In this document: positions 23,593-32,361 of the stretch, piece by piece
How the letters are laid out: each line of letters begins with the position of its first letter
Position numbering within the stretch: the stretch's first letter is position 1
Assembly (NCBI GenBank): GCA_047619685.1
Contig: JBLHLC010000008.1
Coordinates: 1 to 64,000 of the forward strand
Source of the DNA: JABDJZ01 sp047619685
Lineage (GTDB): Bacteria; Bacteroidota; Rhodothermia; Rhodothermales; UBA10348
Length of the DNA stretch: 64,000 bases
Reading direction: 5' to 3'
Made by a program: the position numbers and the translations under genes
The notes under the pieces: generated by a model
Seen by the model: the letters and a program-made list of their open reading frames with translations, nothing else
What the model was told of the DNA's origin: nothing
The model's database searches: none

Positions 23593-26532
23593 CTAACGAC
23601 TCAAAATAATCTGCCGGGTTGACACATTATCCGAGGCCGTTATGCGGAGCATGTATACCCCTGACGCCCAATCCGATCCGTCCACGACAACTTCTTCCGC
23701 GACACCCCCGAACAGAATGCCTCTGAAGAGCCTTGTCACGCGGCGACCCAACAAGTCGTACACCTCGATGCCAACCGGCCCACTCTGCGGGACGGTGAGG
23801 CGGAATCGCGTCTGTTCACTGAACGGATTGGGCCAGGCTGGAGAGATTACGATGGCCTGAGGCAGTTCGGGCGATGGCAAGTCCACTTGAACCGAACGGG
23901 CGTCCAGCCGGAACAGCTCCTGCCCATGTACACCGTCATTGGCCCTGAGATAGAGAATGCCGCCGACATCAAGGAGCTCCCGAGGATCACTTCCTTCGGG
24001 CCCGGCCCATAAGTCGCTTAGCAGAAATGTGCCGGTCGAGGTCCCGTCCGATGTCCACAACTCCCGACCCGCCGAGCCGTCGCCCGCGGCGAAAAACAAC
24101 CGGCCGTCCCCCAGGGCGAAATCGGTCGGCGATGCACTTCCCCCGGGATAGATGTCGCGGACCAGTCGAGTGCCCTCGGCCGATCCGTCGGAGACCCAGA
24201 GCTCACGCCCCGCCACGATATCCTCTCCGGCGAAGAACAGCGTCCCCGACACCTCGGTGATCCAGGGAATCTGACTGCTCGCCCCAATTGTGATCGATGC
24301 GATCGGCTCAGTTCCAAGAGCCGTTCCGTCCGAGATCCACAGTTGGTTCGATCCTCCTCCCGGCTGGGCCTGGAACACCACCTTCCTCCCGAAGGCAGTA
24401 ATCCAGGATATCTCGGTGCCTGTCGGGCCAGCTGTGATATCCCGAACCAGCCGAGTCCCTCCAAAGGAACCGTCCGAGAGCCACAACTCTCTGCCATTTC
24501 CGCCATTGGAAGCAACGAAAAAGAGGGAATCCCCTGCTGCCGTCATCCAAAAGGGATCTGAGCCCAGATTCCCGGGGCGGATATCGGAGATCGGAAGGGT
24601 CCCCGTGGCGGTTCCGTCCGAACGCCAGAGCTCGTAGCCTGTCGTCCCGTCGTCCGCCGCGAAGAAAAGAGTGTCCCCAACCACGGCCAGCCCGTAAGGC
24701 ACCGAACCGGCAAATCCGGGAAGAATGTCTTTGACCATTTGGGTTCCGACCTCGGTTCCATCCGAGACCCAGAGTTCTCGCCCGGTCGTGCCGTCGTCTG
24801 CCACGAAAGCCAGCCTCTCGCCCACCGCGGTCATCCAGATGGGCTCGGAGCTCCCATTTCCCGGCCAGATGTCTTTCAGGAGTGACGTCCCTTCGCTTGT
24901 GCCGTTGGTCACCCACAATTCCTCTCCCAATGCCCCGTCGCCCGCAGTGAAATACACCAGGCCGCCTGCAGCCACGAAGTTCTGTGGCTCGGAGCCGCTA
25001 CCGCCCTCCCGGATATCCTTCAGGAGCATCGGCGGTGCCCCGGAGGTCAGATCCAGAAGCCAGGGTTCGCGGCCTACCAGTCCGTCGTCCGCCGTAAAGA
25101 CCAAACTCCCGCCCAATGGCGTAAAGTCCTGTGGCACAGAACTCTGGGTGCCCCCGCGGATGTCCCGAATGAGCCGGGTGCCTCCCGTCGTTCCGTCCGT
25201 GCTCCACAATTCGCCGCCGTTCAGCGAGTCGTTTGCCCGAAAAACCAGTCGGTCGCCAAATGCGACCATCTCATCCGGGCTCGCGCTGGCCCCGCCGGGA
25301 TTGATGTCCCGCACCAAAACCGTACCCGCCAACGTCCCATCGGTGGCCCACAGTTCGCGACCGAACTCCTCGGTAATGGCCTGGAAGTAGACCAGGCCAC
25401 CTGCCGCCACGAGCTCAAACACGCCGGCGCCTCCCAGCGGATTGATGTCGCGGACCATTCTCGGAGCTTCGCCGGAGCGAACAACCCAGACTTCCCGACC
25501 ATTCGTCGAATCGTCGGCTGTGAAAAAGAGGGATCCGTTCGATGTGGTCAACTGCCGTGGAAACGAACCTCCGCCACCAAAAATATCCTGGGTCAGGCTG
25601 GTCCCGGCCTCGGTGCCGTCTGTCTGCCAGAGTTCCGCGCCAGTGATGCCATCATTCGCGACGAAATAGATCAGCGAACCCAGCGCCGTCATCAGGGACG
25701 AATCAGACCCGATGTCGCCAGGCCGCACATCCTTGATCAGGTAGGTCGAATCTGCGTCTGATCTCCAGATTTCGCGCTGGTAGACGCCATCGTTGGCCGA
25801 AAAAACCAGCGTGTCTCCGAAGGCCGTAAGGTTAGCCGGATTGGAACTGGCCTCTCCCGGATAGATGTCCTGCACGAGTCGCGTTCCGGCTGCCGTGCCG
25901 TCTGTCTGCCATACTTCGAATCCCGATATCCCGTCGTTGGCCCGGAAGAAGAGTGTATCGCGAACCACGATCAGCCTTGTTGGAATGGATCCGACACGGC
26001 CCGGGCGGACCTCGGACACCATTCGGGTTCCTTCCGGGGTCCCGTCGGAGCGCCACAGCTCCTGACCAAGAGAACCGTCGTCTGCCGCAAAATAGAGCGT
26101 GTCCCCGTAGGCCACCATCTCCGAGATGTTTGAGCCGGGCAATCCCGGAGCTATATCCCTGACCATGTGGGTGCCACTTGCCGTACCGTCGCTGACCCAC
26201 AGTTCGCGGCCTTGAGATCCGTCATCGGCTACGAAGAACGCACGGTCGCCCACGGCTGTAATTAGCCGCGGGTCGGAGGAAAAGCTGCCAGGCCAAATGT
26301 CCGCGACGGAAACCGTGCCGGACTCACTTCCATCACTCACCCACAATTCCCTGCCTCCGGACTGGGGATCGTCGGCCGCAAAGAACAGGCGTTGGCCGAC
26401 GACCACAACGCCGGCCGGGACAGCACTGAGCCCTTGTCTGTTGATGTCGAACACCAATTCCTGCGCCTGGGCGCGCAAGGAGCCTCCCAGCAGGAACAGG
26501 AGTATCAGAGAATGGTGGAGTCCTCGTCGCAT
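23593..26532 (-). CDS. Secreted ELWxxDGT-repeat protein with type IX sorting domain
   Basis: A 979-residue protein. It begins with a signal sequence (MRRGLHHSLILLFLLGGS, ending AQAQ). Then come about 17 tandem repeats of about 48 residues, each like GRELWVSDGT..GT..V.DI.PG..SS.P..L...GD.LFF.ADDG. The last 85 residues match the T9SS type A C-terminal sorting domain: PNPFSEQTRFRLTV, then YDLLGRRV and VYMLRI. The repeat is known in Bacteroidota as the ELWxxDGT motif and is thought to form a propeller or solenoid. I chose ATG 26532 because longer readings lack a signal sequence. The protein should be exported through the type IX system; its ligand is unknown. Confidence 0.85.
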   Translation of the reverse strand: MRRGLHHSLILLFLLGGSLRAQAQELVFDINRQGLSAVPAGVVVVGQRLFFAADDPQSGGRELWVSDGSESGTVSVADIWPGSFSSDPRLITAVGDRAFFVADDGSQGRELWVSDGTASGTHMVRDIAPGLPGSNISEMVAYGDTLYFAADDGSLGQELWRSDGTPEGTRMVSEVRPGRVGSIPTRLIVVRDTLFFRANDGISGFEVWQTDGTAAGTRLVQDIYPGEASSNPANLTAFGDTLVFSANDGVYQREIWRSDADSTYLIKDVRPGDIGSDSSLMTALGSLIYFVANDGITGAELWQTDGTEAGTSLTQDIFGGGGSFPRQLTTSNGSLFFTADDSTNGREVWVVRSGEAPRMVRDINPLGGAGVFELVAAGGLVYFQAITEEFGRELWATDGTLAGTVLVRDINPGGASASPDEMVAFGDRLVFRANDSLNGGELWSTDGTTGGTRLIRDIRGGTQSSVPQDFTPLGGSLVFTADDGLVGREPWLLDLTSGAPPMLLKDIREGGSGSEPQNFVAAGGLVYFTAGDGALGEELWVTNGTSEGTSLLKDIWPGNGSSEPIWMTAVGERLAFVADDGTTGRELWVSDGTEVGTQMVKDILPGFAGSVPYGLAVVGDTLFFAADDGTTGYELWRSDGTATGTLPISDIRPGNLGSDPFWMTAAGDSLFFVASNGGNGRELWLSDGSFGGTRLVRDITAGPTGTEISWITAFGRKVVFQAQPGGGSNQLWISDGTALGTEPIASITIGASSQIPWITEVSGTLFFAGEDIVAGRELWVSDGSAEGTRLVRDIYPGGSASPTDFALGDGRLFFAAGDGSAGRELWTSDGTSTGTFLLSDLWAGPEGSDPRELLDVGGILYLRANDGVHGQELFRLDARSVQVDLPSPELPQAIVISPAWPNPFSEQTRFRLTVPQSGPVGIEVYDLLGRRVTRLFRGILFGGVAEEVVVDGSDWASGVYMLRITASDNVSTRQIILSR

Positions 26533-26653
26533 GCCAGCAAACGTACCCCGAGCGCATACTTCGCCGCTCGCCGAATCTGCGAACGGGGCCATGCCCACCA
26601 CCATCCGCCGGGTACACGGCGCGAATTGAACAGCCTTACTTTCGCCCCGAACA

Positions 26654-27445
26654 ATGAAATTGACAGACAAGATCGTGTGGATCACGGGCGCCTCTTCCGG
26701 GATCGGCGCGGCGCTCGCCCGCGAATACGCCTCCCGGGGGGCACGGTGTGTGCTCTCGGCGCGCGGAATAGAGCGCCTTCATGCGGTGAAGAACTCCTGC
26801 GACCGCCCGGGCGACCATGTCGTTCTGCCCCTGGATACCTCGGAGTTCGACACCCACGAGGCTGCCGTCGAAGCGGCTGAGAAGGCCGCCGGACCCATCG
26901 ACATTCTGGTCTTGAACGCTGGAATCGGCCAGCGAGGCAGTGCGCTCGAGACCGATCTCGGTGTGGCCCGGCGCATCATGGACGTCAATTTCACAGGTAC
27001 TATTTCGTTGGCGCAGGCCAGCGCGAAACGCATGGTCTCCCGGCGATCCGGACAGATCGTCGTCATTTCGTCTGTTCTCGGACGCGTCGCCATTCCCGGG
27101 AGCTCGGCCTACTCTGCATCCAAGTTCGCCCTGCACGGCTATTTCGAGGCACTGCGAGGTGAAATCTTCCCGCACAACATTTCGGTCAGCCTGGTCTGCC
27201 CAGGCTACATCAACACCGAACTGACGCTGCATGCCCTACAGGAAGATGGCAGCAAGTTCGACGTGATCGATCACAATCACACGTACGGAATGGACGCCGA
27301 TGTGTGTGCCGACAAGATTGTCCGTGCGGTCATGGGCCAGAAGCCGGTGTTCACGGTCGGTGGAAAAGAAACATGGGCTGTCCCGCTCGCGCGGTTCTTC
27401 CCGGGTCTCACGAGACGTGTCGGGCGGAGATACATCCGAAAATAG
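26654..27445 (+). CDS. SDR-family oxidoreductase (DHRS7-like)
   Basis: A 263-residue classical short-chain dehydrogenase with cofactor motif TGASSGIGAALA, the LNAGIGQRG segment, and the active-site YSASKFALHGYFEALRGE. The C-terminus ARFFPGLTRRVGRRY is unusual for FabG and recalls the DHRS7/7B group of SDRs. The substrate is unknown. It lies divergent from the ELW-repeat gene with 121 bases between, and is followed after about 85 bases by the DUF4097 gene in the same direction. Confidence 0.85.
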   Translation: MKLTDKIVWITGASSGIGAALAREYASRGARCVLSARGIERLHAVKNSCDRPGDHVVLPLDTSEFDTHEAAVEAAEKAAGPIDILVLNAGIGQRGSALETDLGVARRIMDVNFTGTISLAQASAKRMVSRRSGQIVVISSVLGRVAIPGSSAYSASKFALHGYFEALRGEIFPHNISVSLVCPGYINTELTLHALQEDGSKFDVIDHNHTYGMDADVCADKIVRAVMGQKPVFTVGGKETWAVPLARFFPGLTRRVGRRYIRK

Positions 27446-27531
27446 CGCTGCAAACCATTTCTGCATTTGGCGTGTCAAACGGACGATTCGCGCCTTGATG
27501 CGCCCCTTTAATGACCTCGATACCTCCTGCC

Positions 27532-28641
27532 ATGCAACGCTCCCGAATTCTCACCGCGCTTCTTTTGGCTGCCTTCCTCGCGACTCCCGCCTCGGCGCAG
27601 TCCATCGTCCGCTCTTTTGACGTCGGTTCAGGCGGCACGCTGGCACTGAAACTCGAAGCTGGAGGCAACGTCACGATCACCGGCGGGTCCAGTCAGGTCG
27701 AGGTCGAGGTACAGCGCGAGGGTCAGGACGCGGAGGATGTTGAGGTGTCCTTTGACAACCGGTCTGATCACGTCATGATTCGGTCCGAATATGCCTCCCA
27801 TGGACGTCACCGGGCGGACGTCACCTACACAATTAGCGTCCCCTCCCGCTTCAACGTCGATCTCCAACTGAGCGGTGGCGACGTCCGTATCTCGGGTGTG
27901 AACGGCCGTTTTGAGGGACAAACGATGGGCGGCGATATCCGACTGACGGATCTGTCCGGCGAAGTGGACCTCCAGACCATGGGCGGGGAGATCTCGGTAC
28001 GCCAATCCCAACTGGATGGAAAGGTGCATACCATGGGTGGCGAGATCACGATGGAGGATGTAGAAGGCACGGTGGAGTCCACCACTATGGGTGGAGACGT
28101 GACATTCCGCAACGTCAGGCCGGGTGCCGACTCTGAGATGAAGGTGCGAACCATGGGTGGCAGCATCGAGGTCAACGACGCGCCGGCCGGGGCCGACGTT
28201 CAGACCATGGGTGGCGATATCACGGTTGGCGAGGTCCTGGGATTTTTGAAGGCCGAAACCATGGGTGGCGACATCGAGGTAAGCGGCGTGGACGGCTGGA
28301 TCGAGGCGAAGACGATGGGCGGCAGCGTTCAGGTTCGCATGTTCGGCGGCACAGACGGAGACCGGCACGTGGACATCACGTCCATGGGTGGAGACATTGA
28401 TCTGGTCGTCCCAAGGGGACTCTCCATGGACTTTGACATTGAAATCGAGGTGGAGGGGCGCGGAAAAGACGCCTCTGACTACGTGATCGAAAGCGATTTC
28501 GCCATGGACGTGTCGGTTGCCGGCGGCAGCGGCAGTAGAGACCGCAGCAGGATCAAGGCCAACGGCATCGTCGGCGGCGGCAAGAATCGCATCCGAATCC
28601 GCACGATTAACGGCGATGTTCGAATCCTGGCGGACCGCTAG
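27532..28641 (+). CDS. Exported DUF4097 protein with nine TMGG strand repeats
   Basis: A 369-residue protein with a signal sequence (ILTALLLAAFLATPASA). The centre carries nine regularly spaced copies of TMGGDI-like turns (eight TMGG, one SMGG), about every 17-25 residues, which fits a right-handed beta-helix or stacked strands. This is the DUF4097 layout. After the repeats, a stretch rich in Gly, Asp and Arg (GSGSRDRSRIKANGIVGGG) leads to a final strand. Likely periplasmic or surface-exposed, of unknown role. ATG 27532 was chosen since it directly precedes the signal sequence; 27511 adds seven residues. A strong terminator lies 65 bases after the stop. Confidence 0.75.
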   Translation: MQRSRILTALLLAAFLATPASAQSIVRSFDVGSGGTLALKLEAGGNVTITGGSSQVEVEVQREGQDAEDVEVSFDNRSDHVMIRSEYASHGRHRADVTYTISVPSRFNVDLQLSGGDVRISGVNGRFEGQTMGGDIRLTDLSGEVDLQTMGGEISVRQSQLDGKVHTMGGEITMEDVEGTVESTTMGGDVTFRNVRPGADSEMKVRTMGGSIEVNDAPAGADVQTMGGDITVGEVLGFLKAETMGGDIEVSGVDGWIEAKTMGGSVQVRMFGGTDGDRHVDITSMGGDIDLVVPRGLSMDFDIEIEVEGRGKDASDYVIESDFAMDVSVAGGSGSRDRSRIKANGIVGGGKNRIRIRTINGDVRILADR

Positions 28642-28650
28642 TCTGGGAGG

Positions 28651-28665
28651 CTGTTCAACAAGTGG
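28651..28665 (+). other. Short element CTGTTCAACAAGTGG
   Basis: This 15-base sequence just after the DUF4097 stop codon matches 13 of 15 bases of the sequence at 22473-22487, which lies just after the stop codon of the pterin-cassette SDR. Its meaning is unknown. It may be a remnant of an interspersed repeat. Confidence 0.35.
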
Positions 28666-28706
28666 AGTAGGCAGGCCAAACAACCTCCTACGACTTGTCC
28701 CGAAGT

Positions 28707-28752
28707 CCCTGATCCGGGTGTTCTGAGAGAACCCCCGGATCAGGGAATTTTT
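28707..28752 (+). terminator. Strong intrinsic terminator after DUF4097 gene
   Basis: A perfect 12-bp stem, CCCTGATCCGGG (28707-28718) with CCCGGATCAGGG (28734-28745), encloses an inner stem GTTCT/AGAAC with loop GAG. AATTTTTGG follows. The long GC-rich stem with a T-run supports Rho-independent termination before glnS. Confidence 0.9.
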
Positions 28753-28802
28753 GGTTAGCGGGAGCGTATCAGGGGGCCTCTCCTTCATCCGCATGCCCCT
28801 AC

Positions 28803-31094
28803 ATGGCTAACGAAACCGACACCGACCGCACGGGCGGTCTGAACTTCCTGGAGCAGATCGTTGAGCGTGACCTGAGATCAGGCGCCGTTCAGCAGGTCGT
28901 GACGCGGTTTCCTCCCGAGCCCAACGGCTACCCCCACATCGGGCACGCCAAAGCCATTTGCATCAACTTCGGTGTTGCGGGAGACTATGAAGGCCGATGC
29001 CACCTCCGGTTCGATGACACGAATCCCGAGACCGAAGACATGGAGTTCGTCCACGCCATGGAGCGGGACATTCGCTGGCTCGGGTTCGATTGGGGAAGCT
29101 ATCAGTTCCACGCGTCCGACTACTTCGATCAGCTTTTTGAGCACGCGATCCGGCTGATTGAAGTGGGCAAGGCCTACGTCGATTCCCAAACCGACGTCGA
29201 GATTCGCGAAAATCGCGGCACGGTGACCGAGGTCGGCACCGACAGCCGTTTTCGGATGCGGTCTGTAGAGGAGAACCTGGCCCTCTTCCGGCGGATGCGA
29301 GCGGGAGAGTTTCCGGATGGGGCCCACGTGCTGCGGGCCAAGATTGACATGTCCTCGCCGAATATGCTTCTGCGGGATCCGGTCATTTACCGCATCAAGC
29401 ATGCGGCGCATTATCGGACGGGAAACGAGTGGCCGATCTATCCGCTCTACGATTTCGCACATCCGCTGTCGGATGCCATAGAGGGCATCACACATTCCCT
29501 CTGCTCTCTCGAATTTGAGGTTCACCGGCCCCTGTACGACTGGCTGGTTGACGCACTGTACGATGCTCCCCGGCCCCATCAGTATGAATTCGCGCGGCTG
29601 AACCTGGATTACACCGTTATGAGCAAGCGTAAGCTGCTCAAGCTTGTTCAAGGGGGCCAGGTCAATGGCTGGGATGACCCCCGGATGCCGACTCTGGCGG
29701 GAATGCGCCGGCGGGGCATCACCCCCGAATCCATCCGACGATTCTGCGACCTCATCGGCGTGGCCAAGGCAAATAACCGCGTCGACATCGGCGTGCTGGA
29801 ATACGCGATCCGGGACGACCTCAATCACAAGGCACCGCGGGTTATGGCGGTGGTGGACCCCATCAAGGTCACGCTCGCCAATTGGCCGGAAGGCAAGATC
29901 GAGTGGCTGGAGGCCAGCTACTGGCCCCACGACGTACCCAAAGTGGGTACCCGGCCCGTACCCTTCGGTGGTACCCTCTATATCGATCGTCAGGACTTCG
30001 CCCAGAATCCGCCGCCCGGTTTCCACCGGCTGTCTCCCGGTGGCGAGGTTCGGCTCCGGTACGCCTACGTGATTCGGTGCGACGACGTCCGCCTTGATGA
30101 CGCTGGAAACGTGGTGGAACTGCTCTGTTCCTATGACCCGGACACCAAGAGCGGGGGCACGTCCACGCGGAAGGTAAAGGGTACCATTCATTGGGTAGAG
30201 GCCAGTCAGGCCGTACCCGCCCAATTCCGCCTCTACGACCGCCTCTTCAAGGTCCCGGATCCCGAAGACCTTCCCGAAGGTGAGGACTTTACCATCAACC
30301 TCAACCCCGACAGCAACGTGGTTACGAACGGGTTCGTTGAACATTCGGTGGCCAGCGCCGGCCCAGGCGACCGCTTCCAGTTTGAGCGGCAGGGGTTCTT
30401 TTGCGCCGATGACGACAGTAGTCCCGAACACCTCGTGTTCAACCGCACCATCACGCTCCGGGATACGTGGGCCAAGTTGACTGCGGATCCGGCACCTGCC
30501 GCGGGGAATAGAGCCAAGGAAAAAGCGGCACAGGTCTATGATGGCCCGCCAATCCCGACGCTCTCCGCCGAGCAGGCGCTCGCGGCCAAGGAACTGGCGA
30601 AACGTTACGGGGTGACCGCTGACGACAGTGCCATCCTGGCTTCGGACCCATGGCTTCAGCAGATGTTTGAATCAACGGCCGGCCTGAGCGACCCTGGATT
30701 GGCAGCAAACTGGGTGATTCATGACGTTCAGAGGCTTCGAAAGACGTCAGAAGAACTGGCCCTGACCCCCGAAGCCCTCTCCGCTATCATCCAGATGGTC
30801 TCCTCCGAAGAGGTCGCGTCCAGGACGGCAAAAGAATTGCTGGCCGAGGTGGCCATTTCCGGTGAGGACCCCGCAGCCTTGGTAGAGGCCCGCGGGCTGC
30901 GCCAAATCGCAGATTCTGACCTCCTGGAATCGGCGGTTACGAAGGTGATCCAGGCCAATTCTGGCAAAGTGACGGCCTACCGCGAGGGCAAGAAGGGCCT
31001 GATCGGCTTCTTTATGGGACAAGTCATGCGCGAGACCGGGGGCAAGGCCAATCCAGAGATTGTCCGCAGCCTGCTGGAAAGCGCACTTGCCTAA
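28803..31094 (+). CDS. glnS: Glutaminyl-tRNA synthetase with GatB/YqeY-like C-terminal domain
   Basis: A 763-residue class I aminoacyl-tRNA synthetase. The HIGH signature lies at residues 45-48 within PPEPNGYPHIGHAK and the KMSKS equivalent is VMSKRKLL. The core and anticodon-binding barrels end near residue 560. After that, residues about 620-763 match the GatB/YqeY domain: NWVIHDVQRLRK, then ELLAEVAI, then GFFMGQVMRETGGKANPEIVRSLLE. Such tails are known on GlnRS of Deinococcus and some others, where they bind tRNA. The gene is complete. Its stop overlaps that of the convergent propeller lipoprotein by four bases. Confidence 0.93.
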   Translation: MANETDTDRTGGLNFLEQIVERDLRSGAVQQVVTRFPPEPNGYPHIGHAKAICINFGVAGDYEGRCHLRFDDTNPETEDMEFVHAMERDIRWLGFDWGSYQFHASDYFDQLFEHAIRLIEVGKAYVDSQTDVEIRENRGTVTEVGTDSRFRMRSVEENLALFRRMRAGEFPDGAHVLRAKIDMSSPNMLLRDPVIYRIKHAAHYRTGNEWPIYPLYDFAHPLSDAIEGITHSLCSLEFEVHRPLYDWLVDALYDAPRPHQYEFARLNLDYTVMSKRKLLKLVQGGQVNGWDDPRMPTLAGMRRRGITPESIRRFCDLIGVAKANNRVDIGVLEYAIRDDLNHKAPRVMAVVDPIKVTLANWPEGKIEWLEASYWPHDVPKVGTRPVPFGGTLYIDRQDFAQNPPPGFHRLSPGGEVRLRYAYVIRCDDVRLDDAGNVVELLCSYDPDTKSGGTSTRKVKGTIHWVEASQAVPAQFRLYDRLFKVPDPEDLPEGEDFTINLNPDSNVVTNGFVEHSVASAGPGDRFQFERQGFFCADDDSSPEHLVFNRTITLRDTWAKLTADPAPAAGNRAKEKAAQVYDGPPIPTLSAEQALAAKELAKRYGVTADDSAILASDPWLQQMFESTAGLSDPGLAANWVIHDVQRLRKTSEELALTPEALSAIIQMVSSEEVASRTAKELLAEVAISGEDPAALVEARGLRQIADSDLLESAVTKVIQANSGKVTAYREGKKGLIGFFMGQVMRETGGKANPEIVRSLLESALA

Positions 31095-32266
31095 CGGAGC
31101 CTGCGAACCTGAATGACCGCATCGGACGCGCCCAAAACCGCGCCGGTTCTGGAGTCGAGGTTGTGGACGCGTGCGGTTCCGTCTGGCAACGTAAAGATCA
31201 GGGTAGACTCGTCCATCCAACCGTCAATTCGGGCGCCTTCGGACTCAGGAACCGCCTGCGGGAAAGCAGCCTCAAAGGTCCTGACCCACACGGCAGAGTC
31301 CGCGCCCGCGTTGCCCCTCAGATAGGCGATCCGGCCTCCTTGCGGTGACCATACAGGTGCGAATTCGTCGGGGCCACCAACCGCGGGCGGGTGCAAAAAG
31401 GCCGTTGTCCCTGAGGCAACGTTGAAGATGGAGATGGCTCTGCCCGCGTCTGCACTTGCACGCACGTCAAAGGCCAGCTCCGCGCCGTCGGATTTCCAGG
31501 AGAGGTTTCGCGGTCGATAGCGAAAGGAGACGATGGTCTTGGGGTTTCCGCCGTCCAGGTCGGTGAGGCGAAACGTCGAGTCTGCGACATAGGCCTGCGT
31601 GGCCCGGTTGTACTCCAACTCCCGGTGCACGAAGGCCAGGTGCGCGGCATCCGGTGAGACCGTGACCCCGTGCATGCGGCGCGCGTCCACCGTTGCTACC
31701 GTGGCGCATCCGTCGCGTTCGACCACATACAGATTGTCGGTGTTTCGGACCAGCAGGCGATCCCTCCCCGACCACGCCAAGACCGCCTTTGAAGCGGAGC
31801 AGCCCACTCTGGCCAGCCGCTGGCCGTCGTGATAGAGAATGTCTCCCGCACCCATGTTCGGGCGTCCGGGCGACGAATTCCCACGCTGCACGTAGTGACC
31901 AAAGGCCGAACTCTGGCCGTCATCGGACCATTCGGCTGTAAAAACCGCATCGCCAACCGTTCCGTAGAGTCGTTCTGGACGGCCCGCTTTTGCCAGGAAG
32001 AGGAGCGTAGAATCCTCGGTCGATACACTGAAGAGCACGGCGCCGTCGGCGCCACCCGGAAAGACCTTGCCTGGTCTAATGTCCTCAAGCAGACCTGTCG
32101 CTGCGGCTCCGGCAGTCTGATCCACCAGTTGACCGTTAACGACCACTAAAGCGGAATACTCGGGACCCAGATTCTCGGGGGCCTCGGGCATGACGACCAC
32201 AACCGGCGACGGCGCGGCGCAGGCCGAAAAAAGGACAACAAGCAGGACAAAAGACAAACGGCTCAT
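31091..32266 (-). CDS. Lipoprotein with TolB/PD40-like beta-propeller
   Basis: A 391-residue protein with a lipoprotein signal (LLVVLFSAC). PD40-like blades are visible in segments such as SPDAAHLAFVHRELEY, LSWKSDGAELAFDV and FAPVWSPQGGRIAYLRG. This fits a TolB-like propeller that binds protein or peptide. No enzymatic motif was found. I chose ATG 32266 because it directly precedes the lipoprotein signal; a longer reading would reach into the gap before the TrmH gene. The 95-base gap from the TrmH gene means the two may be co-transcribed. Confidence 0.7.
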   Translation of the reverse strand: MSRLSFVLLVVLFSACAAPSPVVVVMPEAPENLGPEYSALVVVNGQLVDQTAGAAATGLLEDIRPGKVFPGGADGAVLFSVSTEDSTLLFLAKAGRPERLYGTVGDAVFTAEWSDDGQSSAFGHYVQRGNSSPGRPNMGAGDILYHDGQRLARVGCSASKAVLAWSGRDRLLVRNTDNLYVVERDGCATVATVDARRMHGVTVSPDAAHLAFVHRELEYNRATQAYVADSTFRLTDLDGGNPKTIVSFRYRPRNLSWKSDGAELAFDVRASADAGRAISIFNVASGTTAFLHPPAVGGPDEFAPVWSPQGGRIAYLRGNAGADSAVWVRTFEAAFPQAVPESEGARIDGWMDESTLIFTLPDGTARVHNLDSRTGAVLGASDAVIQVRRLR

Positions 32267-32361
32267 AGAAACTGTAATGGGTTGGCTTGAATACGCTCCG
32301 TCTCGTTTCACGTTCAGCGGTTTGGCGTAGCCCGAGACCCGGCCGCGCGCCGCATGCGTTC

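Noticed and set aside
26532..26685. Upstream extension of the ELW-repeat protein
   Set aside because: The longer reading has no signal sequence at its N-terminus and would overlap the start of the divergent SDR; the ATG at 26532 begins a good signal peptide.
28878..30431. A minus-strand open frame of 517 codons inside glnS
   Set aside because: It lies fully antisense to a clear GlnRS with intact motifs and shows no domain of its own.
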